From: Gemmatimonadota bacterium
GTDB lineage: Bacteria; Gemmatimonadota; Gemmatimonadetes; Gemmatimonadales; GWC2-71-9
Assembly: GCA_003221825.1 (NCBI GenBank)
Contig: QHUE01000324.1
Span: 1 to 5,790 of the forward strand
DNA: 5,790 bases
Reading direction: 5' to 3'
Under the pieces are notes generated by a model. It was not told the DNA's origin and made no database searches. It saw only the letters and a program-made list of their open reading frames with translations. Position 1 is the stretch's first letter. The number at the start of each line of letters is the position of its first letter. A program made the position numbers and the translations under genes. Below are positions 1-5,790 of the stretch, in pieces.

Positions 1-2429
1 ATGCTCGCGTCGGACGGGAAGATCCAGCCGCGCAACACGAGCAGCGTGCCGGGTCGGCCCGCATCCTGATCGAGATCGAGGATCACCGCGTGCGGCTCGG
101 TGAGGCCCTGATATGCGAGCGGCGTCAGGTCGGAGACGTAGCGATAGTCGTGGTCGCGCAGCTCCGCGAGCACGTCGGTACCTCGCTCATCCGTTGCCGA
201 CAACGGCGGCCGAGGGTGAACGGTTTGGTAAAGCCGCAGTCCTCGCACCGCCGGCGGGAACCGCTCGTCCACGAAGACTTCGACGGAATCGGGGTGATCC
301 ACGGCCAGCAGCCGCAACTGATCGAGATACGCCGTCTCCCACAGCTCTTCGGTGACTTGCAGGACGTAGCGCCCATCCTTCGGCTGCAACGCGTCGCCGG
401 GAATGCGGACATACTCCTGCGAGGCCCCCGCGGGCGCGTAGGCGGCATTCCCGCCCATGATCCCCAGCGGCATTCCCAGCGCACTGCGCCACATCACATC
501 GGTGATGAACCGGAAATGCGTTCCATCCCAGGTATAGAGGAATGCGCACGAGCCCTTGAGCTGCTGCAGCTCGAGCACATCCTGGTCGGTTCCCGGGAAG
601 TAGATGGTCTGCGGCACGCCGTTCGGCCATTGCACACGCAACACGTCCGCCTTGAAATGGCTGCCGAGGCCAAACGGCGTGGACGGCGCGGTGACGACGC
701 GCGTCTGGTACAGCTCGCCGGCGCGCACCTCGAGCCTCGCGCCGATGCCGAACGAACTGTTCTTGCCGTTGCCCGCGCCCAGCGCGGCCAGCTGCACCTT
801 CATCGCGAGATGCGCATTGCCGCCGTCGTTGCGCAGCAGCCGGACACCGTGCGAGTCGCCGAGGACGACGTCCTGATCGCCGTCGCCATCGACGTCGGCG
901 ATGAGGAGCGGCCCGATCGAATCGCGCTGCACGTCGGCCGGAAGCAGCCGGCTGCGATCGACCAAGTGCCCCGACCGGTCGTTATGAAACAGCGCGGCAC
1001 CGTGCGGCCCCGTGACGAGCAGATCGAGCCAGCCGTCGTTGTCGTAGTCCACAAAGGCTGCACCGGTCCCGCCGGAGAGCCGCTGCGCCTGGGTCAGCTT
1101 CCCCGTCCCGTCGTTATGCCACAGCGTGCCACCGCTCGGCCCGGCTACGAAAAGGTCCAATGCGCCGTCGTTGTCATAGTCGCCCACCGCAACCGCGCGC
1201 GAGCGCGTTCCCAACTCCGCGCCGGCGTCTACAAAACCGCGCACGCCATCGTTGTGGAATAACGCGTCGCCGCCGTTCTCGCTCGCGACGAAGACATCGG
1301 TACGGCCATCGTCGTCGAAATCGGCGAATGCGGCGTCGCTGCCGCCACGGGTGATGCCGTCGGCGTTCGGGAAGAGCGTGAATGTGCCGTCGAGATTGTT
1401 GCGATAGACAGCGGTCGAGCCACCGCCCACGAGCAAGAGATCGAGATCGCCGTCGTGATCGAGATCGACAACGAGAGCGCGTCGCGCGCCGTGGACGTCG
1501 CCGACGCCGGCCTTCCGCGTGACGTCTTCAAACCGGCGACCCTCATTATTGTGGAGGAGGTAGCCACGATGGTCAGTCCCAATGGCAAAGACGTCGAGCC
1601 AACCGTCGTTGTCGTAATCCACAAACGTCACGAACACCGCGCCGGCGGGAAGCGGGAGCGGCATCCTGCTGCTCACATCGGCGAAGAAGCCGCCTTGCAC
1701 CGAGTACAGCGCGACATGCGGCTGATGGTCCGCGCCGAGCCAGCCCACCAGCAGATTCTCGCCGCCCTCCTGGTCGTAGTTCCCCCACGCGAGCGCCGTC
1801 CCGGGGCCGCCGAGGTCGGGGAGTCCACTCTCGCCCGTGACGTCGGTGAACCGGACCTTGCCGGTATCCGGTCCCGCCGAGATGCCGCGCATCGTGATGA
1901 GCGACTGCGGATTGAATGACAGGACCGGGCGCCCGGCGAGCGGACCCTCGATCCAATCGACTTTGGCGAGCGACGCCTGATACGGCGCGGTGACTTCCAT
2001 GAGCCGCAGGAATCGATCGAGCTCCAGACCTGCCTGGTCGAGTTTGCCGGCGCGCAACGCCTGGAGCGCCGCCGTGAGGCGCGGCTTGGCCTCGCGCGGC
2101 GGGGCGGGGCGCATGCGCTCGACGTCCTCGAGGTCGCGCAGCGTGCTGTCGGCCTGGCCGAGGCGCAGGAACGCGGCGGCGAGCTTGAGCCGCACCGCGA
2201 GGTTTGCCGGCGAGAGCTCGAGCACGCGCCGCAACCGGTCTGGGTTTTCTCCTTCGAGCTCGGCGAGCGCATAGTCCGCGCGTGCGTCCGGGGGCGGAAT
2301 CGCCTCGAGCAGCTGCTTCGCGTCGGCTTGACGGCCGGTGAGCGTGATGAGCGCGCCCGTATCGACCGGTTTTTCCGGACACGCGCTGAGGAGCGCCACC
2401 AGGCCGGCGAGCGAAACGAAAGTTTTCAC
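1..2429 (-). CDS. Secreted lipoprotein with TPR-like region, seven-bladed FG-GAP/VCBS propeller and ASPIC/UnbV domain (CRTAC1-like), 3' end off window
   Basis: The frame is open from a GTG at 2429-2427 to the left edge: 809 codons without a stop, with the C-terminus missing. The start is set by a textbook lipoprotein signal, MKTFVSLAGLVALLSAC, with lipobox LSAC and Cys17 as the lipidated residue, so the protein should be exported and membrane-anchored. Residues about 35-165 are helical and TPR-like. A propeller follows: a degenerate first loop NYDQEG at 217, then DxDxDG calcium loops at 271, 322, 370, 417, 461 and 512, spaced 44-54 residues, which fits seven blades. An ASPIC/UnbV domain spans about 535-620, with FGIGA at 560 and WPNG at 601. 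Residues 625-809 form a further module beginning C628 and YTWDG, with ITDV soon after; similar tails occur in CRTAC1-type proteins of Acidobacteriota and relatives (from memory), with no function I can name. The family is thought to bind calcium and to act outside the cytoplasm; the ligand is unknown. The gene is divergent from the 2446-5547 gene. Long antisense frames across it are shadows of its repeats. Confidence 0.92.
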   Translation of the reverse strand, partial: MKTFVSLAGLVALLSACPEKPVDTGALITLTGRQADAKQLLEAIPPPDARADYALAELEGENPDRLRRVLELSPANLAVRLKLAAAFLRLGQADSTLRDLEDVERMRPAPPREAKPRLTAALQALRAGKLDQAGLELDRFLRLMEVTAPYQASLAKVDWIEGPLAGRPVLSFNPQSLITMRGISAGPDTGKVRFTDVTGESGLPDLGGPGTALAWGNYDQEGGENLLVGWLGADHQPHVALYSVQGGFFADVSSRMPLPLPAGAVFVTFVDYDNDGWLDVFAIGTDHRGYLLHNNEGRRFEDVTRKAGVGDVHGARRALVVDLDHDGDLDLLLVGGGSTAVYRNNLDGTFTLFPNADGITRGGSDAAFADFDDDGRTDVFVASENGGDALFHNDGVRGFVDAGAELGTRSRAVAVGDYDNDGALDLFVAGPSGGTLWHNDGTGKLTQAQRLSGGTGAAFVDYDNDGWLDLLVTGPHGAALFHNDRSGHLVDRSRLLPADVQRDSIGPLLIADVDGDGDQDVVLGDSHGVRLLRNDGGNAHLAMKVQLAALGAGNGKNSSFGIGARLEVRAGELYQTRVVTAPSTPFGLGSHFKADVLRVQWPNGVPQTIYFPGTDQDVLELQQLKGSCAFLYTWDGTHFRFITDVMWRSALGMPLGIMGGNAAYAPAGASQEYVRIPGDALQPKDGRYVLQVTEELWETAYLDQLRLLAVDHPDSVEVFVDERFPPAVRGLRLYQTVHPRPPLSATDERGTDVLAELRDHDYRYVSDLTPLAYQGLTEPHAVILDLDQDAGRPGTLLVLRGWIFPSDAS
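1024..1055 (-). repeat. Internal blade repeat, copy B (FVDYDNDGWLD)
   Basis: This is the second copy of the 32-base repeat, encoding the loop at residue 461 of the same lipoprotein. A more diverged relative at 1164-1181 encodes DYDNDG. Identity at wobble positions is higher than protein constraint alone needs, so recent blade duplication or gene conversion is possible. Biased codon use in a GC-rich genome could also explain it. Confidence 0.75.
1594..1625 (-). repeat. Internal blade repeat, copy A (FVDYDNDGWLD)
   Basis: This 32-base segment encodes the FVDYDNDGWLD core around the calcium loop at residue 271 of the minus-strand lipoprotein. It matches 1024-1055 at 30 of 32 bases, and the two differences (1602 and 1617) are silent. 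The two copies lie 570 bases, or 190 residues, apart in the same frame, so they belong to non-adjacent blades of one propeller. Confidence 0.75.
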
Positions 2430-2431
2430 GC

Positions 2432-2437
2432 TATACT
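2432..2437 (+). promoter_or_regulatory. Possible -10 box (TATACT) for the plus-strand propeller gene
   Basis: TATACT is one mismatch from the consensus -10 TATAAT and stands out in GC-rich surroundings. It ends 8 bases before the TTG at 2446, about where transcription would begin, which would give a leaderless message. No -35 hexamer resembling TTGACA is visible 16-18 bases upstream; that region reads as the signal-peptide codons of the divergent gene. The assignment rests on position and the hexamer alone. Confidence 0.3.
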
Positions 2438-2441
2438 GGCG

Positions 2442-2447
2442 CCCCTT
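2442..2447 (-). promoter_or_regulatory. Possible ribosome binding site for the GTG start at 2429
   Basis: Read on the minus strand this is AAGGGG, partly complementary to the 16S rRNA 3' end. It lies 12 bases before the GTG at 2429, slightly further than the usual 5-10. It is the only purine-rich stretch close upstream, and it supports the start chosen from the lipoprotein signal peptide. It also overlaps the TTG proposed as the start of the divergent gene. Confidence 0.3.
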
Positions 2448-5400
2448 GCGAAGACATCTGCCGTTTCTGCTTGCGACCGCCCTGGCCACGCTTTGCTGTC
2501 GTCGCGTGCCAACCGTGCCCCCGCTCTTCGAAGCGGTCGGGGGTGCGACTACTGGAATCACATTCGCCAACATGCTCCCCGAAGACTCCGCGGTGAACAT
2601 CGTCAACTATCTGTACTTCTACAATGGCGGCGGCGTGGCGGCGGGCGACGTCGATGGCGACGGCCTCATCGATCTCTACTTCACCTCGAACCTGGGCTCG
2701 AACCACCTCTATCGCAACCTCGGCCACTTCCGGTTCGAAGACATCACCGCGCGCGCCGGCGTCGCGGATTCGGTGGGATGGAAAAGCGGCGTCACGATGG
2801 CCGACGTCAACGGCGACGGGCGCCTCGACATCTACGTCTCCGGTGTGAATTACTTGGGGATGCACGGGCACAACGTGCTGTACATCAACAACGGCGACGG
2901 CACGTTCACCGACCGGACGAAGGAGTACGGACTCGATTTCGCCGGGTACTCCACCCAGGCAGTCTTCTTCGACTACGACGGCGACCGCGATCTCGACATG
3001 TACCTGCTGAACAGCTCGACATTGTCCGAGCGCGCCGCCGCGCCAAGCGTGAGCCGCACTGTCCGCAATCCCAAGGCCGGGGACCGGCTCTACCGCAACG
3101 ATCGCGGGCATTTCGTGGACGTCAGCGCGGCCGCGCACATCTACGGCGGGGTCGAAGGCTTCGGGCTCGGCGTCATCGCGAGCGACGTCAACCTCGACGG
3201 CTGCCCCGACATCTACGTGGCGAACGATTTTCCGGAGAACGACTTCCTCTATGTGAACAACTGCGACGGGACGTTCACGGAGTCGATCGCCCAGGCCACG
3301 GGGCACACGAGCCGCTTCTCGATGGGCGCCGACGCGGCGGACTTCAACAACGATGGCCGGCCCGATCTCGCGGTGCTCGACATGCTCCCCGACAGCGAAG
3401 CCATCCGCAAATCCGCGGCGACCAACGCGAGCTACGAGCTCCTCAACCACTACCGGGAGGCCGGCTACCACGACCAGTCCGCCCGCAACACGCTGCAACT
3501 GAATCGCGGCGTGGTGGGTGGCACGCTGCGGTTCAGCGACATCGGGTTTTTGGCGGGGATCGCGGCGACCGACTGGAGCTGGGCGCCGCTGTTTGCCGAT
3601 TTCGACAACGACGGTCTCAAGGATCTGTTTGTGACGACCGGCATCTACCGGCGGCCGAACGATCTCGACTACATCGCGTCGCTGGACAGCATCCCCACGG
3701 GGATCGCGCCTCCGGCCGCGCGTCTCATCGCCAAGATGCCGCACGTACCGACGCCGAATTATTTGTTTCACAACAACGGCGATCTGACGTTCACTGATCG
3801 AGCCCAGGGCTGGGGCCTCGGGGCTCGTGGGTTTTCGAACGGCGCCGCGTACGTCGATCTCGACAACGACGGCGCGCTCGATCTGGTCGTGAACCGGATC
3901 AACGCGCCGGCCGCCGTCTACCGCAATCGCGCCCGCGACTCAGACAGCACGGCGCACTTTCTCACGGTCACGCTGCGCGGCGTGGGCGGGAACACCGCCG
4001 GGATCGGGGCGAAGGTTATGATCGCCGGCAACGGCGCGCATCAGCTCGCCGAGGTGATGCCGACCCGGGGCTTCGAGTCGGCGGTCGATCCGCGGCCGCA
4101 TTTTGGCCTCGGCAGCGCCCGCCGAGTCGATTCGCTGACCGTGGTGTGGCCCGACCGCCGCTTCCAGGTGCTCACCAACGTCGCCGCCGACCAGTTCATC
4201 ACCGTCTCGCAGCAGGACGCGGCCGGCCGCTACATCTTCCCGCGCAACACGCAGCCGCTGTTTCGAGACGTCGGCGACCAGATGGCCATCTCGTACCGGC
4301 ATCGGGAGAATACGTTTTTCGACTTTAGTCGCGAACCGCTGATGCCGCACTTGCTGTCGACTGAAGGGCCCGCCCTGGCCGTCGGCGACGTGAACGGGGA
4401 TGGCCGAGTCAGTGGCGGCAATGAGTTTTGGGAGGGAGAGCCGCTGCACGATCGCTTATACCTCAACGACGGGCGCGGCAACTTCAGCAGGACTGCTCTG
4501 CCCGACTTTGCGCACAATGGCTCGTGCGTCGCGCGCGGCGGCGAGTTCCTCTTCGTCGGCAGCCGGGTGGTCGCGCGCCGGTACGGCGTCACCCCGCGAA
4601 GCTACTTGCTCGAAAACGACGGCCGCGGCCATTTCCGCGACGTCACCCAGGAGAAGGCGCCCGGCCTCGATTCCATCGGCATGGTGACGCGCGCGACCTG
4701 GGTCGACTACGACGGCGACGGCAAGCTCGATCTCATCGTCGTGGGAGAATGGATGCCCGTCCATGTCTTCCACCAGGAAAACGGCCGGTTTGTCGATCGC
4801 ACGGACAAGGCGGGGCTCGCCGGCACGAACGGCTGGTGGACCAGCATCGCGTCGGCCGACCTGAACGGCGACGGCCGCCCCGATCTCATCCTCGGCAATC
4901 TCGGCCTCAACTCATTTTTGCGCGCCTCGCCCGCCGAGCCGGCTCGGCTGTATGTCGGCGACTTTTTCGAGACCGGCACGCTCAAACAGATCCTCACATC
5001 ATACCGGCACGGCGTCAGTTACCCGCTGGCGGGACGTGACGAGCTCTTGCAGGTGATGCCGTCGCTGCGCAGCCGCTATCCGACATACGCGTCGTTCGGT
5101 GCGAGTCGCATTCAGGACTTCATTCCAAAGAAGGAATTGCAGCAGGCCCGCGTGCTCGTAGCGGATACGTTCGCCAGCGTGATCGCCCTGAACCGCGGCG
5201 ACGGAACGTTCGAGCTGCGCACGCTGCCGGCGGAGGCGCAGTTTGCGCCGATCTACGCGTCGCTCGCCGGGGACTTCGATGGCGACGGGAAAACCGATCT
5301 GATCCTTGCCGGCAATTTCTCCGGTGTCACGCCGGTCGAAGGGCGCTACGACGCCAGCTACGGCCTATTGTTGCATGGCGATGGTCGTGGCGGCTTTGCG

Positions 5401-5547
5401 GCAGTGGACATGGAGCAAAGCGGGCTGGCGATCGACGGGCAGGTGCGCCATATGGCGTGGCTGCGGCGCGCCAACGGCGATCGGGTGCTGGTCGTGGCGC
5501 GGAACAACGACCGGCTGCAGCTAGAGCAGATAACCCCGCGTCATTAG
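2446..5547 (+). CDS. Exported FG-GAP/VCBS repeat protein with central ASPIC/UnbV domain and second propeller
   Basis: A complete gene of about 1033 residues ending in TAG at 5545-5547. I chose the TTG at 2446 because it directly gives a signal peptide (MRRHLPFLLATALATLCC) and avoids overlap with the divergent gene. An ATG at 2347 is in frame but would add 33 residues antisense to that gene's start. Cys17/18 suggest a lipoprotein, but the lipobox is poor. Calcium loops at residues 68, 120, 176 (DYDGDR), 247, 299, 385 and 471 fit a seven-bladed propeller. ASPIC/UnbV follows at about 506-590 (GIGAKV at 519, HFGLG at 552, VVWPDRR near 567). A second repeat region has loops at 648, 754, 805 and 943, a degenerate DFFETG at 839, and RYDASYG at 967. 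The domain order and length match the roughly 1,100-residue VCBS proteins common in Gemmatimonadota, Acidobacteriota and Bacteroidota. Older entries sometimes call these RNA-binding proteins, which nothing here supports. It probably acts at the cell surface in binding; its ligand is unknown. No ribosome binding site precedes the TTG. Confidence 0.93.
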   Translation: MRRHLPFLLATALATLCCRRVPTVPPLFEAVGGATTGITFANMLPEDSAVNIVNYLYFYNGGGVAAGDVDGDGLIDLYFTSNLGSNHLYRNLGHFRFEDITARAGVADSVGWKSGVTMADVNGDGRLDIYVSGVNYLGMHGHNVLYINNGDGTFTDRTKEYGLDFAGYSTQAVFFDYDGDRDLDMYLLNSSTLSERAAAPSVSRTVRNPKAGDRLYRNDRGHFVDVSAAAHIYGGVEGFGLGVIASDVNLDGCPDIYVANDFPENDFLYVNNCDGTFTESIAQATGHTSRFSMGADAADFNNDGRPDLAVLDMLPDSEAIRKSAATNASYELLNHYREAGYHDQSARNTLQLNRGVVGGTLRFSDIGFLAGIAATDWSWAPLFADFDNDGLKDLFVTTGIYRRPNDLDYIASLDSIPTGIAPPAARLIAKMPHVPTPNYLFHNNGDLTFTDRAQGWGLGARGFSNGAAYVDLDNDGALDLVVNRINAPAAVYRNRARDSDSTAHFLTVTLRGVGGNTAGIGAKVMIAGNGAHQLAEVMPTRGFESAVDPRPHFGLGSARRVDSLTVVWPDRRFQVLTNVAADQFITVSQQDAAGRYIFPRNTQPLFRDVGDQMAISYRHRENTFFDFSREPLMPHLLSTEGPALAVGDVNGDGRVSGGNEFWEGEPLHDRLYLNDGRGNFSRTALPDFAHNGSCVARGGEFLFVGSRVVARRYGVTPRSYLLENDGRGHFRDVTQEKAPGLDSIGMVTRATWVDYDGDGKLDLIVVGEWMPVHVFHQENGRFVDRTDKAGLAGTNGWWTSIASADLNGDGRPDLILGNLGLNSFLRASPAEPARLYVGDFFETGTLKQILTSYRHGVSYPLAGRDELLQVMPSLRSRYPTYASFGASRIQDFIPKKELQQARVLVADTFASVIALNRGDGTFELRTLPAEAQFAPIYASLAGDFDGDGKTDLILAGNFSGVTPVEGRYDASYGLLLHGDGRGGFAAVDMEQSGLAIDGQVRHMAWLRRANGDRVLVVARNNDRLQLEQITPRH

Positions 5548-5790
5548 GTTCTGCGCCGATGCCGCATAGCCCGCGGCATCCGGGAGATACCAGCCCAGCG
5601 CGTCGGCCAGACGGTCGTAGATGTTGAACAGCGCGCACACGTTGATCGCATCCTCGATCGCGGCGTCCGACAACCCGGCGGCGCGGACCGGCGCCACGTC
5701 GCTGGGACGCACGTCGTTGGGCCGCAGCGTGAGCTTCTCGAGGAAGCCGAGGGTCGCGCGCAGCTTGGCGTCGAGCGGCGCGGTGCGCCA
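5521..5790 (-). CDS. Carboxymuconolactone decarboxylase/AhpD-like (peroxidase-related) protein, C-terminal part
   Basis: The frame is open from the right edge to TAG at 5523-5521, giving the last 89 residues of a longer protein whose start lies outside the window. The visible part has the pattern FLEKLTLRPNDV, then a Ser/Asp-rich turn with AAGLSDAAIEDAINVCALFN, then YDRLADALGWYLPDAAG. This matches the C-terminal helices of the peroxidase-related branch of the carboxymuconolactone decarboxylase/AhpD family, usually about 180-200 residues. Family knowledge places the redox-active Cys-x-x-Cys-type motif and its His in the missing N-terminal half, so catalytic competence cannot be judged. Members act in the cytoplasm, and many are alkylhydroperoxidase-like. 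An in-frame GTG at 5712 would give only 63 residues and is not a credible start, because family-like sequence continues upstream. The gene is convergent with the propeller gene, and their coding ends overlap by 27 bases. Confidence 0.85.
   Translation of the reverse strand, partial: WRTAPLDAKLRATLGFLEKLTLRPNDVRPSDVAPVRAAGLSDAAIEDAINVCALFNIYDRLADALGWYLPDAAGYAASAQNLMTRGYLL
5558..5580. terminator. Hairpin just past the plus-strand stop, possible transcript end or stabiliser
   Basis: A perfect 8-bp inverted repeat, GATGCCGC and GCGGCATC, flanks a 7-base loop, and two more pairs are possible across a single bulged base. It begins 10 bases after the stop codon of the propeller gene, where a terminator would be expected. 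No T-run follows on either strand, so it is not a classical intrinsic terminator. It lies inside the coding sequence of the opposing gene (codons for DAAGYAAS) and could be a coincidence of Ala-rich coding. Confidence 0.3.

Noticed and set aside
90..1262. Plus-strand open frame of 390 codons with Val-rich stretches
   Set aside because: Its VVVV-type stretches are the reverse complement of the DxDxDG codons of the minus-strand propeller. It has no domain logic of its own.
1573..2382. Minus-strand open frame of 269 codons starting MSGKTGRYGR
   Set aside because: It is a frame-shifted reading of the lipoprotein gene, rich in Arg, Ala and Pro. The frame starting at the GTG at 2429 carries the lipobox and propeller and continues to the window edge.
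2418..2427. GAAA/TTTC inverted repeat at the start of the minus-strand gene
   Set aside because: The arms are four bases around a 2-base gap, too small to mean anything, and they are explained by the codons for Lys-Thr-Phe.
2438..2443. GGCGCC palindrome between the two divergent starts as a possible operator
   Set aside because: The symmetry does not extend beyond six bases, and such hexamers are common in GC-rich DNA.
2431..3771. Minus-strand open frame of 446 codons antisense to the plus-strand gene
   Set aside because: It is a Val- and Arg-rich shadow whose periodicity mirrors the calcium-loop codons of the 2446-5547 gene.
2328..3797. Plus-strand open frame of 489 codons overlapping the propeller gene
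   Set aside because: It is an Arg-rich out-of-frame reading, whereas the 2338-5547 frame has clear repeats and domains.
4387..4575. Frameshift or pseudogene in the plus-strand gene because of missing loop residues
   Set aside because: The missing segments are multiples of three, and the frame continues with well-conserved family sequence to the normal C-terminus.

Overview
The window comes from a GC-rich bacterium whose codons mostly end in G or C. Its genes encode exported FG-GAP/VCBS beta-propeller proteins with ASPIC/UnbV domains. From family knowledge, large multi-copy sets of such proteins are typical of Gemmatimonadota, Acidobacteriota and some Bacteroidota. The GC-rich coding favours one of the first two, but the sequence does not settle the phylum.

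There are three genes and almost no non-coding DNA. (1) Bases 2429 to 1, minus strand: a lipoprotein of at least 809 residues that runs off the left edge. It has a clear lipobox signal peptide, a helical TPR-like region, a seven-bladed FG-GAP/VCBS propeller, an ASPIC/UnbV domain and a further C-terminal module. Its frame is open throughout but begins with GTG and has no stop inside the window, so it is easily missed in favour of antisense shadow frames. (2) Bases 2446 to 5547, plus strand: a divergent, complete protein of about 1033 residues with a signal sequence, seven calcium-loop repeats, an ASPIC/UnbV domain and a second, more degenerate propeller. (3) Bases 5790 to 5521, minus strand: the C-terminal 89 residues of a carboxymuconolactone decarboxylase/AhpD-like (peroxidase-related) protein. 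It converges on gene 2, and the two coding ends overlap by 27 bp.

Genes 1 and 2 are a head-to-head pair of exported proteins with related domains and only 16 bp between the chosen starts. Their promoters must therefore overlap each other's 5' coding sequence, or gene 2 may be translated from a leaderless message behind a TATACT box. The pair probably acts at the cell envelope or outside the cell as calcium-stabilised binding or scaffold proteins. No enzymatic activity can be read from either. The third gene looks functionally unrelated. I see no RNA genes, mobile elements, CRISPR arrays or phage genes. The most interesting points are the hidden long gene, the compact divergent start region, the in-frame loss of calcium-loop elements in the second propeller of gene 2, and the convergent overlap with a hairpin beside it.
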